Assembly: GCA_965221655.1 (NCBI GenBank)
Contig: OZ244906.1
Location: forward strand, 310,001 to 374,000
Reading direction: 5' to 3'
DNA: 64,000 nucleotides
DNA from: Bin107 sp965221655
GTDB taxonomy: Bacteria > UBA8248
The notes under the pieces were generated by a model, which was not told the DNA's origin, searched no databases, and worked only from the letters and a program-made list of their open reading frames with translations. Position 1 is the first letter of the stretch. The number at the start of each line of letters is the position of its first letter. This document shows, piece after piece, positions 17,092-26,050 of the stretch. The position numbers and the translations under genes are program-made.

Positions 17092-17391
17092 CTATTTCTT
17101 CTCCGGGGCGGGAGTCTGCGTCTGCACGGGTGCGGCGGGCACTATCGAGATGCCCTGGTTCGCGTTGTGCGAGCCGATGTAGGTGAGCAGAAGCGAGGTC
17201 ACCATGAACAGGAGGGCGGCCCCCGTGGTGACCTTGCTCAAAAAGTTCACCGGTCCGCGCGAGCCGAATACCGTGTCGCTCGAGCCGCCGAAGGCCGCAC
17301 CGATGCCGCCTCCCTTGCCCGCCTGGAGGAGAACGGAGAGCACCAGGCAAATCGCCACGGCCACGTGCAGGATGGTCAGGACTATGGTCAT
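17092..17391 (-). CDS. secG: Protein translocase subunit SecG
   Basis: A 99-residue protein with two hydrophobic helices (residues 2-23 and 52-72) joined by the SecG signature QAGKGGGIGAAFGGSSDTVFGSRG. SecG assists SecYEG in protein export at the inner membrane. The C-terminal tail is Pro/Gln/Thr-rich. It starts within 10 bases of the tpiA stop, in the classic gap-pgk-tpiA-secG order of many bacteria. Confidence 0.95.
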   Translation of the reverse strand: MTIVLTILHVAVAICLVLSVLLQAGKGGGIGAAFGGSSDTVFGSRGPVNFLSKVTTGAALLFMVTSLLLTYIGSHNANQGISIVPAAPVQTQTPAPEKK

Positions 17392-17395
17392 CTTC

Positions 17396-18181
17396 TCACT
17401 CTTTCGTCGCTTGCGCGCCGCTTGTCCGCGCGGCGCGGATGATGTCCAAAAAATCCGCGGCGTTCAGGCTTGCTCCGCCGATGAGGCCGCCGTCGATGTC
17501 GGGTTGTGCGAACAGCGCGGCGGCGTTGTCCGGTTTCACGCTTCCACCGTAGAGGATACGTGTTTCGCGCGCGCATTCCAAGCCGTAGGCCGCCGCAAGC
17601 CGCTCGCGGATATAGGCGTGCACCTCCTGGGCCTGCTCGGGCGTGGCGGTGAGGCCCGTGCCGATGGCCCACACGGGCTCGTATGCGAGCACCATCCCGC
17701 CCGGAGGCGGTGCGGAAAACGCACCCCCTATGGAGAGTTCCACCTGGTGTGCGATGCGCGCGAGGGTCTCACCCGCCCGCCGTGTGGAAAACGGCTCTCC
17801 CAGGCACACGATGGGCACCAGCCCGCCCGCCGCCGCCGCCGCGGCCTTGCGGGCGACGATGCCGTCTCCCTCACCCATCGTCTCGCGGCGTTCGCTGTGG
17901 CCCACGATGACGTGGGTCGCGCCTGCGTCGCGCAGCATCGAGACGCTCACCTCCCCCGTGTGGGCTCCCTCCGCCTGGTGGGAGCAGTTCTGCCCGGCGA
18001 CGCCGATTGCGCTCTCCGCCACCTCCTCCGCCACGGCGGGCAGAGCGAGATGGGGCGGGCCGAGGAGCACGTCCACGCCCGAGAGGTCGTCGCCCGCCTC
18101 GGCCACCGCGCGGGCGAGTGCGCGGGCTTGGGGAATCGTCTTGTTCATCTTCCAGTTGCCGGCCACCAGGGCGCGCCGCAT
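17396..18181 (-). CDS. tpiA: Triosephosphate isomerase
   Basis: The 261-residue enzyme interconverts dihydroxyacetone phosphate and glyceraldehyde 3-phosphate. Active-site residues are visible: Asn9 and Lys11 in GNWKMNK, His95 in VIVGHSERRE and Glu168 in AYEPVWAIGTG. The phosphate-binding YGGSVKP and GGASL segments follow. Length is normal. An AGAGG site lies before the ATG, and pgk ends 22 bases upstream. Confidence 0.97.
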   Translation of the reverse strand: MRRALVAGNWKMNKTIPQARALARAVAEAGDDLSGVDVLLGPPHLALPAVAEEVAESAIGVAGQNCSHQAEGAHTGEVSVSMLRDAGATHVIVGHSERRETMGEGDGIVARKAAAAAAGGLVPIVCLGEPFSTRRAGETLARIAHQVELSIGGAFSAPPPGGMVLAYEPVWAIGTGLTATPEQAQEVHAYIRERLAAAYGLECARETRILYGGSVKPDNAAALFAQPDIDGGLIGGASLNAADFLDIIRAARTSGAQATKE

Positions 18182-18203
18182 CGGGGAATCCTCTTCAGGA
18201 GCG

Positions 18204-19427
18204 TCAGGCCTTGTCGGTCAGACAGGCCAGCCCGGGCAACTCCTTGCCCTCGAGCAGTTCCAGGAAGGCGCCGCCGCCCGTGCTGATGTAGGAAATGCGG
18301 CGCGACTCGCCCGCCGCGTGAACGGCCACGTCCGTGTCGCCGCCGCCCACTATCGTCAGGGCGTAGGAGTTCGCCACGTGGTTCACCATGGCGTAGGTGC
18401 CGCGCGAGAAGGCATCCACCTCGAACACGCCCATCGGGCCGTTCCAGATGATGGTCTTCGCGTCCTGGATGACCTCGCCGAACAGGGTGGTGCTCGCAGG
18501 TCCGATGTCGAGGGCGTACCAGTCCTCGGGCACCTCCTGGGCGGGCACGACCTTGGTTTCGGCGGACGCCTCGAACTTGTCGGCTATCACGTAGTCGCTG
18601 GGAAGGTAGAACTTCACCTCCAGCTCCTGGGCTTTGCGCATGATGGAGCGCGCCGTCTCCACCATGTGCTCCTCCACCAGGCTGTTGCCCATCCCGAAGC
18701 CCAGTGCGCGGTGGAAGGTACCCGCCATGCCGCCTCCGATGATGACCTTGTCCATTTTGGGCAGGATGCGCTCGATGATGCCGATTTTCGAACTCGCCTT
18801 CGCTCCGCCGAGAATCGCCACCACGGGGCGCATCGGGTTGTTCACGGCTCCGCTCAGGTAGCTCACCTCCTTGATCATCAAGAAGCCCGCGACGGCGGGG
18901 TGGAGGAACCTGGTGATGGCGGACATCGAAGCATGATTGCGGTGGGCGTTCCCGAAGGCGTCGCCGATGTAGATGTCGGCCAGCGCGGCGAGTCCACGGG
19001 CGAATTTCTCGTCGTTTTTCTCCTCGCCGGGGTGGAAGCGCAGGTTTTCGAGCAACAAAACCTCGCCGGGCCGCATTTTCTCTACGTGGCCCTTCGTCTC
19101 CGCTCCCGCGTCGGCGGGCAACAGGGGGCACTTCTTGTCCAGGAGGCGCGCGAGACGCTTCGCCACGGGCGCCAGCGAACTTTTGGGGTCCGCCTTGCCC
19201 CTCGGCCTGCCCAGGTGAGAGCCGATGACGACGCACGCCCCCTCGTCGAGGAGGTAGTTGATGGTGGGCAGGGCCGCGCGGATGCGCGTGTCGTCGGTGA
19301 TGTGGCCCTGATCGTCGAGCGGCACGTTGAAGTCCACGCGCAAGAATACGCGCTTCCCCGCTACGTCGACGTCCTCTACACCGAGCTTCTGGTCGCCGTT
19401 TTCGAGCGCGCTCGTAATCGTTCCCAT
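18204..19427 (-). CDS. pgk: Phosphoglycerate kinase
   Basis: The protein has 407 residues and the family's two domains. It shows RVDFNVPLDD near the N-terminus, SHLGRPRG, LLLENLRFHPGEE and the C-terminal nucleotide loop TIVGGGDTDVAV. It transfers phosphate from 1,3-bisphosphoglycerate to ADP. The ATG at 19427 is preferred over the overlapping GTG at 19430 because AGGAG is then 7 bases away. It follows gap by 10 bases. Confidence 0.97.
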   Translation of the reverse strand: MGTITSALENGDQKLGVEDVDVAGKRVFLRVDFNVPLDDQGHITDDTRIRAALPTINYLLDEGACVVIGSHLGRPRGKADPKSSLAPVAKRLARLLDKKCPLLPADAGAETKGHVEKMRPGEVLLLENLRFHPGEEKNDEKFARGLAALADIYIGDAFGNAHRNHASMSAITRFLHPAVAGFLMIKEVSYLSGAVNNPMRPVVAILGGAKASSKIGIIERILPKMDKVIIGGGMAGTFHRALGFGMGNSLVEEHMVETARSIMRKAQELEVKFYLPSDYVIADKFEASAETKVVPAQEVPEDWYALDIGPASTTLFGEVIQDAKTIIWNGPMGVFEVDAFSRGTYAMVNHVANSYALTIVGGGDTDVAVHAAGESRRISYISTGGGAFLELLEGKELPGLACLTDKA

Positions 19428-19437
19428 CACTCCGCTC

Positions 19438-20442
19438 CTAGAGCGCGGCGCCCACTTTCTTGATGAGGTCCACCATGCGGCACGAAAAACCCCACTCGTT
19501 GTCGTACCAGGAGATGACCTTCACCATTTTCTTGTCCAGCACCTTGGTAGAGAGGCCGTCCACGGTCGAGGACGCGGGGTTCCCGAGATAGTCGATCGAC
19601 ACGAGGGGGTCGTCGGTGTAGTCGAGAATTCCCTTGAGCGGGCCGTTCGCGGCCTCGCGCAGGGCGTCGTTCACCTGCTCGGCGGTAACGTCGCCCTCCA
19701 CCTCGGCCACCAGATCGACGACCGAGACGTCCTGGGTGGGTACGCGAATCGCCATGCCGTCGAGCTTGCCGTTCAACTCGGGGAGCACCAGCCCCACCGC
19801 CTTCGCCGCCCCCGTGGAGGTGGGGATCATGCTCACCGCCGCCGCGCGCGCGCGGCGCAGGTCCGAGTGGGGGAGGTCGAGTATTTTCTGGTCGTTCGTG
19901 TAGGCGTGGGTGGTGGTCATCAATCCGTGCTTGATCGTGAATTTCTCGTGGAGAACCTTGGCCACGGGCGCCAGGCAGTTCGTCGTGCAGCTCGCGTTCG
20001 AGATGATGTGGTGCGAGGCGTCGTCGTACTTGTCGTCGTTCACGCCCAGCACGATGGTGATGTCCTCATCCGTCGCCGGTGCCGAGATGATGACCTTCTT
20101 CGCACCCGCTTCGAGGTGTTTTTGCGCGTCGGGGCGCTTGGTGAAAATGCCCGTGCTCTCGACGGCCACCTGCACGCCCAGCTCCCCCCAGGGCAGGTTC
20201 GCCGGGTCGCGCTCGGAGAGCACCCGGATGGACTTGCCGTTCACCCGTATCTCTGCGTCGCCGACTTCGACCTCGCCCTGAAAGCGTCCGTGAACGGAGT
20301 CGAACTTGAGCAGGTGGGCGAGGGTTTTCGGGTCGGTCAAATCGTTGACGGCGAGGAATTCGACCTCCGGGTCCTCAAGACCCGCACGGAAGAGATTTCG
20401 TCCAATTCTGCCAAAACCGTTGATGCCGACTGTGATCGCCAT
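19438..20442 (-). CDS. gap: Glyceraldehyde-3-phosphate dehydrogenase, type I
   Basis: This 334-residue enzyme has the NAD-binding GINGFGRIGRN at 6-16, catalytic Cys152 in SNASCTTNCLAP and His179 in TTTHAYTNDQ. The C-terminal SWYDNEWGFSCRMVDL is also conserved. It oxidises and phosphorylates glyceraldehyde 3-phosphate. It is the first gene of the gap-pgk-tpiA-secG cluster and has a good promoter about 80 bases upstream. Confidence 0.97.
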   Translation of the reverse strand: MAITVGINGFGRIGRNLFRAGLEDPEVEFLAVNDLTDPKTLAHLLKFDSVHGRFQGEVEVGDAEIRVNGKSIRVLSERDPANLPWGELGVQVAVESTGIFTKRPDAQKHLEAGAKKVIISAPATDEDITIVLGVNDDKYDDASHHIISNASCTTNCLAPVAKVLHEKFTIKHGLMTTTHAYTNDQKILDLPHSDLRRARAAAVSMIPTSTGAAKAVGLVLPELNGKLDGMAIRVPTQDVSVVDLVAEVEGDVTAEQVNDALREAANGPLKGILDYTDDPLVSIDYLGNPASSTVDGLSTKVLDKKMVKVISWYDNEWGFSCRMVDLIKKVGAAL

Positions 20443-20522
20443 TCTTAAGCGCTCTCCATCAAAGGACGTGGTGGATGAAAACGTCTTGCGCCTCGGGTTC
20501 GACCGCCGTTCGTGCGGGGCTG

Positions 20523-20551
20523 ATTCTAACCGATACGCGAGGCCGCTCCAA
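20523..20551 (-). promoter_or_regulatory. Sigma70-type promoter for gap-pgk-tpiA-secG
   Basis: The minus strand has TTGGAG (20551-20546), a 17-base spacer and TAGAAT (20528-20523). This places the transcript start near 20515, giving a leader of about 70 bases before gap. It sits in the 150-base gap between hyuB and gap, with nothing else evident there. Confidence 0.65.
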
Positions 20552-20592
20552 GTGCGTTTTGTCGTCTTGTCCGCGCGCGGGGCCGGGCGGCG

Positions 20593-22293
20593 TCATTTCC
20601 TCCGCTTGCGGGTGGCGGCCTCGTCGATTTCGAGCGCCTCTCCCAGCACGACGCCGTAGAGCGATTCCGCTGCTTCTCTCGACACGAAGCCGCGCAGCAC
20701 GTCGCTGCGCACGGCCTGGGGGTCGCGCTTCATCGGGTCGCCCCATCCGCCTCCGCCGGGGGTGGCGACGCGAATCGCGTCCCCGCGCGAGAACGTGGTA
20801 GATGCCCCCACGGCGGGCGGAAGCGCGCTCTGCCCGTTCGCGCAGTGGCGTATCTCGTAGGGTTTGCCCGCCGATGCGCCCGCCCCGCCCGCGGGTCCCT
20901 CCTGCGCGTTGCCCGCCACGCTCGCGAGGGTGCCGTCTATGAGCACGCGGTATTGCCGATAAACGCCCATTCCGCCCCGGTGCACGCCCGCGCCGCCTGA
21001 GTCCTCGGCCAGCCCCATCGCCTCCACCCGCACCGGATAGCGCGCCTCCATCACCTCGACGGGCATTCCGCCCGCCCCGCCGAGAGGAGGCACGGCGGAC
21101 GCCCCGTCCGCCCCCGCCCGCGCGCCTCCGCCCGCGCCCAGGGCTTCGCGCAGGAGGTGGAAGGCGCCCCCCTCGTCGCAGCCCCAGAGGCTCAGCGTGC
21201 GCAGGTTGTCGAAGCCCGCGGGCGTGCGTCCGCCCGAGGCTTCCTGGAGCGCCGCGCCGAACGCCGTGAGCACTTTGCCGAGGGTGAGCGCGCGCAGACC
21301 CGTCGGCGCGGGGAAGCGGGGGGTGAGAATGGTTCCCGGCTCCGGCAGTTGTACGTCGAACGCCCGCAAGGCGCCGTCGTTCAGGGGCAGCACGCTTGCG
21401 TCCTCGGCCAGGTGGAGCAGCATCGGCGCGAGCAGGCGGCCGAGGAGTTGCGCACCCTCTCCCTCGAGGGGGCAGTTTATCGGCCCCTGCGCCTGGGGGG
21501 CGGCGTCCAGGGCGACGGCGAGGGAGTCGCCGCGCCGCGCGAGGGTGAGGGCGATTTCGTAGGGCCCGCCCACGCCGTCGGACTCCACGGCCGTGCGCAC
21601 GGTGTGGTCCTGCTCGGGGAGTTGCGCGATCAGCTGCTCGCGAAACGCACGCTCGCACTCCGCGAGCAAATCGGCAAAGCACGCCGAGAGGTTCTCCGCT
21701 CCGTAGCGCCGCGTCAGCTCCTTGAGGCGCGCAGCGCCTATGCGCAGCGCGCCGAGCTGGGTATCGAGGTCGTCGCCCAGGTGGTGGGCTCCCCTGCTGT
21801 TTCTGAGGAGCAGGGTTTTTACGTCCTCCACCGTCTCCTCGCCCCGCGCGATCCGCACGGGCGGAACCAGCACGCCCTCGTGGTAGCTCTCCCGCGCGCC
21901 GATGCTCGACCCTCCGGGAAGCGCGCCGCCCAGGTCGTCGTGGCGTCCGCGAATTTGTAAAAAGGCGACGAGCGCGCCCTCTGCGAACAGCGGCCGCGTG
22001 AGACACAACTCGGGGGCTTCTCCCAGACCCGAAGGGGGAACGTAGGGGTCGTTGTGCACGAAGACGTCGCCCTCCGCCATTTCGGGGTGGGCGCTTAGGA
22101 CGGGGGCAGGCCCCGAGGCGAGAACCCGCCCGGTCAGGGCGCGCCCGAAGCGGTCGAACAGGCAGACGGAAAAATCGCCCGCGTCGCGCAACGCGGGGCT
22201 GCGCCAGATGCGCGCGAGGAGGTCTTCCACCTCCTCTTCGATCGCGCGCAGCGCGCCCGCGAGAATTTCGCTCACCACGGGGTTTGCGTTCAT
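20593..22293 (-). CDS. hyuB: Hydantoinase B/oxoprolinase-family subunit
   Basis: The 566-residue product matches the HyuB family, the C-terminal portion of 5-oxoprolinases. It shows FVHNDPYVPPSGLGEAPELCL, an HLGDDLDTQLG segment and the family C-terminal TPGGGGWGDP. With HyuA it performs ATP-dependent opening of a cyclic amide such as N-methylhydantoin or 5-oxoproline, or acetone carboxylase-like chemistry; the substrate is unknown. Start 22293 overlaps the hyuA stop as ATGA. The 5-residue tail TRKRRK is basic. Confidence 0.9.
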   Translation of the reverse strand: MNANPVVSEILAGALRAIEEEVEDLLARIWRSPALRDAGDFSVCLFDRFGRALTGRVLASGPAPVLSAHPEMAEGDVFVHNDPYVPPSGLGEAPELCLTRPLFAEGALVAFLQIRGRHDDLGGALPGGSSIGARESYHEGVLVPPVRIARGEETVEDVKTLLLRNSRGAHHLGDDLDTQLGALRIGAARLKELTRRYGAENLSACFADLLAECERAFREQLIAQLPEQDHTVRTAVESDGVGGPYEIALTLARRGDSLAVALDAAPQAQGPINCPLEGEGAQLLGRLLAPMLLHLAEDASVLPLNDGALRAFDVQLPEPGTILTPRFPAPTGLRALTLGKVLTAFGAALQEASGGRTPAGFDNLRTLSLWGCDEGGAFHLLREALGAGGGARAGADGASAVPPLGGAGGMPVEVMEARYPVRVEAMGLAEDSGGAGVHRGGMGVYRQYRVLIDGTLASVAGNAQEGPAGGAGASAGKPYEIRHCANGQSALPPAVGASTTFSRGDAIRVATPGGGGWGDPMKRDPQAVRSDVLRGFVSREAAESLYGVVLGEALEIDEAATRKRRK

Positions 22294-24437
22294 TCTATCT
22301 TCGCCCCCACGCCGTGGTCGCCCGTCGGGCGGCCCGCGCGCTCTGTGCGCTCGAACACCTCGGCGCGCGAGCGCACCACGAGGTTTCCGTATCTGTCCAC
22401 CCGGGCTTCCTGGCGGGGGAATATGACCGTGGTGCTGCCGAAGCTCTCGACGATGGCCGGCCCGGGTATGTAGTTCCCCTCCAGCAAGCGCTCGCGGTAG
22501 TAGACGGGCGTGTCGTGAAACCCGCCCAGCTCCCGGAACCACACGAGGCGCGCGCCCTTGTAGGCTTCCTCAGGGCTCTCGCCGCCCGCGGGAATCAGGG
22601 GCAGGTTGGGCGGCTCCGTCATCCCGATGCCCGTCACCCGCAGGTGGACGATCTCCACCGGGCGGCTGCCCTTGTGGTTGTAGGCGTAGCGGCGGCGGTA
22701 GAGGAGGTGAAAGCGCTCGAACGCCTCGGCCAGCGCGGGCGGGGTGAGGTAGCCGCCGGGCACGTCGACCTCTATCTCGGTGGCCTCTCCCTGGTAGCGC
22801 ATCTCGGCGGTGCGCTGCATCATCCGCCTGTGGGCGGGCACGCCCTCTTCGTCCAGCCCCCGCGCGGCCTCGGCCTCGAGCCCGGCGTAGGCGTCGCCCA
22901 GGGCTTCGAGCCGGAGGTCTTCTTCGGATTGATAGTGGGCCGCCGCGTGGTCGTTCACCAAATCGACCACCTCGAGGCCGAACGCACTCGTCATGCCTGC
23001 GAAGGGCGGCACGACGACGGTGTCGATTTCGAGCAGCTCGGCCACCAGCCCCGCCGTGAGCGGCCCGGAGCCGCCGAAGGCCATGAGGCCGAAGTTTTTG
23101 GGCGAAATCCCCCGCTGCACCGTCGCGCGCCGCACGGCGTGGGTCTGGTTCCAGGCGGCGATTTCCACGACGCCCGCCGCCATCTCGTAGAGGTCCATGT
23201 CGAACTGGCGCGCGAGCTCCCGCATGGCCTTCATGGCGAGGGCTTTGTTGAGCTTTACCTCCCCTCCCGCCAGATGCAGGGGGCTGCGGGCTAACAGGAG
23301 GTTCGCGTCGGTGAGGGTGGGTTCCTCCCCCCCCTTGCCGTAGCATATCGGCCCCGGGTCCGCGCCCGCGCTCCGGGGGCCGACGCGGAGCCTGCCCTCC
23401 GCACTGCGCCAGGCGATGGAGCCGCCCCCTGTGCCGATGGTGACGACGTCTATCATCGGCATCCGCAGGTGAAACTCGTCCAGCCGGTGGTGGGTGGCGC
23501 GCTTGGCCTCGCCGCCCTCAATCACGGCGATGTCGGTCGAGGTGCCGCCCCCGTCGAGCGTGATGAGCTGCTCGTGGCCGGAGAGTTTGCCGAGATAGGC
23601 GGCGGAAAGGGCGCCTGCGGCCGGGCCGGAAAGCACGGTGCCTATCGGCCTTCTGGCGATCTCAGGCGCGGTCGAGACCCCTCCGTTGCTCTTCATGACG
23701 AGAAAGGGCACGTCGCCGAGCTTTTTCTCTATCTTTTCCGCACTGCTTTCGAGATACGCCTTGATGCGCGGCTTGATGCACGCATCGAGCAGGGTGGTGA
23801 CGGCGCGCTCGTATTCGCCGGGCTCGGGTATCACCTCGCTCGATATGCTCACGAAGCACTCCGGATACTCTTGCGCGAAGGCGTCGCGCACCATGCGCTC
23901 GTGGGCCGGGTTGGCGTAGGCGTGCAGCAGGCACACGCCCACCGAGCCGATGCCCCGCTCCCGGAACCACCCGGCGAGTGCGAGCGCATCCTCCTCCTCA
24001 AGGGGAGCCAACACCTCGCCCGAGGCGGCAATGCGCTCTTGCGCCTCTCTGATGCGTTCGGGCGGAGCGAGCGCCGCGCGCGGACCGCGCAGCAGGGAGG
24101 CGGCGTAGTGGGGGCGTTCGCCGTCGTTCGCCCGGCCAATTTCCAGAAGGTGGCGAAACCCTTGGGTGACGACGAAGCCCAAATCCTCGAAGCGGCGCTC
24201 GAGAATCGCGTTCGTCGCCACCGTCGTGCCGTGGAACACGCCGTTCACGAGAGAGGGGCGGGTTCTGGTTTCGGCGAGTAGTTTTTCGATTCCCTGGAGC
24301 AGACCCGCACTGAAGTCCGCCGGCGTCGTCGGCGTCTTGGTGGTGAACACCTCGCCGGTGTCCGAGCGCACGCCGACCACGTCGGTGAACGTGCCGCCTG
24401 TGTCGATGCCGATGCGCAGTCCGCGTTTCGGGGCCAT
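22290..24437 (-). CDS. hyuA: Hydantoinase A/oxoprolinase-family ATP-binding subunit
   Basis: The 715-residue protein begins with the actin-like phosphate loop RIGIDTGGTFTDVVGV and contains the second nucleotide motif TLDGGGTSTDIAV and GTGGGSIAWR. These are characteristic of the hydantoinase/oxoprolinase N-terminal and central domains. It phosphorylates or activates the cyclic amide for its HyuB partner. It is translationally coupled to hyuB and lies 15 bases after a small DMT-type membrane protein gene, suggesting uptake or efflux of the same class of compound. Confidence 0.92.
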   Translation of the reverse strand: MAPKRGLRIGIDTGGTFTDVVGVRSDTGEVFTTKTPTTPADFSAGLLQGIEKLLAETRTRPSLVNGVFHGTTVATNAILERRFEDLGFVVTQGFRHLLEIGRANDGERPHYAASLLRGPRAALAPPERIREAQERIAASGEVLAPLEEEDALALAGWFRERGIGSVGVCLLHAYANPAHERMVRDAFAQEYPECFVSISSEVIPEPGEYERAVTTLLDACIKPRIKAYLESSAEKIEKKLGDVPFLVMKSNGGVSTAPEIARRPIGTVLSGPAAGALSAAYLGKLSGHEQLITLDGGGTSTDIAVIEGGEAKRATHHRLDEFHLRMPMIDVVTIGTGGGSIAWRSAEGRLRVGPRSAGADPGPICYGKGGEEPTLTDANLLLARSPLHLAGGEVKLNKALAMKAMRELARQFDMDLYEMAAGVVEIAAWNQTHAVRRATVQRGISPKNFGLMAFGGSGPLTAGLVAELLEIDTVVVPPFAGMTSAFGLEVVDLVNDHAAAHYQSEEDLRLEALGDAYAGLEAEAARGLDEEGVPAHRRMMQRTAEMRYQGEATEIEVDVPGGYLTPPALAEAFERFHLLYRRRYAYNHKGSRPVEIVHLRVTGIGMTEPPNLPLIPAGGESPEEAYKGARLVWFRELGGFHDTPVYYRERLLEGNYIPGPAIVESFGSTTVIFPRQEARVDRYGNLVVRSRAEVFERTERAGRPTGDHGVGAKIE

Positions 24438-24452
24438 GGCGAGGAATTCCGG

Positions 24453-24872
24453 CTAGCGCGTGAAGAGAAACGCGGCCAGGGCGGCGCAGGCCAGCCCGGC
24501 CGCCTTGGCGGGTGTAAAGCCCTCGCCGAGAAAGAGTGCGGCCATCACCGCCGTAATGCCCGGGTAGAGGGCCGAGAGGGCGACCACGCCCGCCGTTTGT
24601 CCTTGCGCCTTGGAGAGTGCCAAGGCCAGAAAAATCATCCCCAGCAGGGTGGCCACCGTGGCGGCTGCGGGCAGCCACAGGTCGCCGCGCATCGGCGGCA
24701 TGGGGAAGCGCCCGCTCACGACGGCGAGCGCGACGAGGAGCGCGGTGACGACGCCCATGCCCATCAGGTGGGGCATGGCGCCCAGGCGCTCCTGGCCGAG
24801 CTTCATGAAGAATCCCCAAAAGCCGAAACACACCACGCAAGCGAGCGTGAAGCTCAGTGCGGTCGCGTTCAT
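24453..24872 (-). CDS. Half-size EamA/DMT-family membrane protein
   Basis: The 139-residue protein has four to five hydrophobic helices and one EamA repeat: a CFGFWGFFMKLGQ start and a GVVALSALYPGITAVMAALFLGEGFTPAKAAGL end. This is half the ten-helix EamA layout, so it probably acts as a dimer. Small DMT proteins export or import metabolites; the substrate is unknown. It is the first gene of the DMT-hyuA-hyuB operon. Confidence 0.8.
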   Translation of the reverse strand: MNATALSFTLACVVCFGFWGFFMKLGQERLGAMPHLMGMGVVTALLVALAVVSGRFPMPPMRGDLWLPAAATVATLLGMIFLALALSKAQGQTAGVVALSALYPGITAVMAALFLGEGFTPAKAAGLACAALAAFLFTR

Positions 24873-25120
24873 CGTCTTCTCCTGAGGAAAGGAAGCGTTC
24901 CCCCCCGGCGGGGAGTTTTTGGGCGAATCGCCGCAGGGCGGCTTTATACAGCAATATAGGGAGGAGGAAAAGACACAGGCTCGCCCGCGCGCGCAAGCGG
25001 CGGCCCGCGCGGCCCCGCCGCCTGGGCGGAGGCGCTTCGCATTCGCGCCCGCGTTTTGGTAGATTCGCGCCTGGATGGGGAGACCATCGGCCCCCCCGGA
25101 CGTCCCGAGGGAGAGATTCG

Positions 25121-25981
25121 GTGCAGATAACGCCGCGCGTGCACAACCTTTGGCTGGAATTCGAAATCGAAACGCCCGCCGGTGCGCGCATCCCCCGGTT
25201 CGTCACCTCCTGTTTGCTCGTCGGCGAGACGCTTACCCTCATCGATACGGGCGTGGCTTCCACCGTGCCCGCCGTATTCGCCTACGTAGAGTCCATCGGC
25301 AGAAGGCCCGAGGAGATCGCCCACGTCTTGCTGACCCACGCGCATTTCGACCACATCGGCGGCAACGGGCTGATAGCCGAGCGCGCGAACCCCGTGTTTT
25401 TGGGGCCCGAAGCCGAGCGCGCGATGATTGAGGATCTCGACCACCAGAACAGGGTGCGCCCGGTGGGCAAGATGCGCGAGGCCGTCTCGGGTCCCGTGCG
25501 GCTCGGCGGCTTTCTCGCCGGGGGCGATGAGCTCTCGCCCGGCGGCGTGGCCGTGCGCGTGCTGCACACGCCCGGGCATTCAGAGGGCAGCCTCTCTTTC
25601 TTTTTGCCCGAGGAGGGCGTGCTCATTTCGGGCGACGTGCTGCCCGAGCCGGGCACGCTGCCGATCTACGAGAGTGTTGAGGCGACGCTTGCGAGCATCG
25701 AGAAACTAAGGGCCGTGCGCGGGGTGGAGGCGCTCCTCTCCGCCATGAGCCGCAAGGTCTCGCGGGGTGCCGGGGTTCTCGCCCACCTGAAGAGCGGGGC
25801 GAACTATGTAGGGGAAATAGACGCCCTCGTGCGCGAAGCCCTGGCGCAAAAAGGCAGTGCGCTCACCCCGAAGGAGGCAGCGGCTTACGCCTTCGAGCGG
25901 CTGGGGCTGCCTGCCGCGGGGTTGATACCCATCGTCGAGCGCAGCTTCTCAGCCCATCTCGCGGAGGGGCCGATAGGGTAG
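25121..25981 (+). CDS. Metallo-beta-lactamase-fold hydrolase
   Basis: From GTG 25121, with GAGGGAGAG upstream, the protein has 286 residues. The metal site is THAHFDHIGGN (His73, His75, Asp77, His78), with further ligands in HTPGHSEGS and SGDVL. This is the glyoxalase II-like branch. The C-terminal 80 residues form the helical extension seen in many MBL hydrolases. It may hydrolyse a thioester or lactone; there is no context to decide. It is divergent from the hyu operon; the 248-base gap between them shows no clear promoter. Confidence 0.85.
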   Translation: MQITPRVHNLWLEFEIETPAGARIPRFVTSCLLVGETLTLIDTGVASTVPAVFAYVESIGRRPEEIAHVLLTHAHFDHIGGNGLIAERANPVFLGPEAERAMIEDLDHQNRVRPVGKMREAVSGPVRLGGFLAGGDELSPGGVAVRVLHTPGHSEGSLSFFLPEEGVLISGDVLPEPGTLPIYESVEATLASIEKLRAVRGVEALLSAMSRKVSRGAGVLAHLKSGANYVGEIDALVREALAQKGSALTPKEAAAYAFERLGLPAAGLIPIVERSFSAHLAEGPIG

Positions 25982-26050
25982 GGCAGTTTCCCGAAAGCGG
26001 GGCGCATCGCACGAACGCATTCCCCTCCCGACACCAAAAGGAGCACGGCC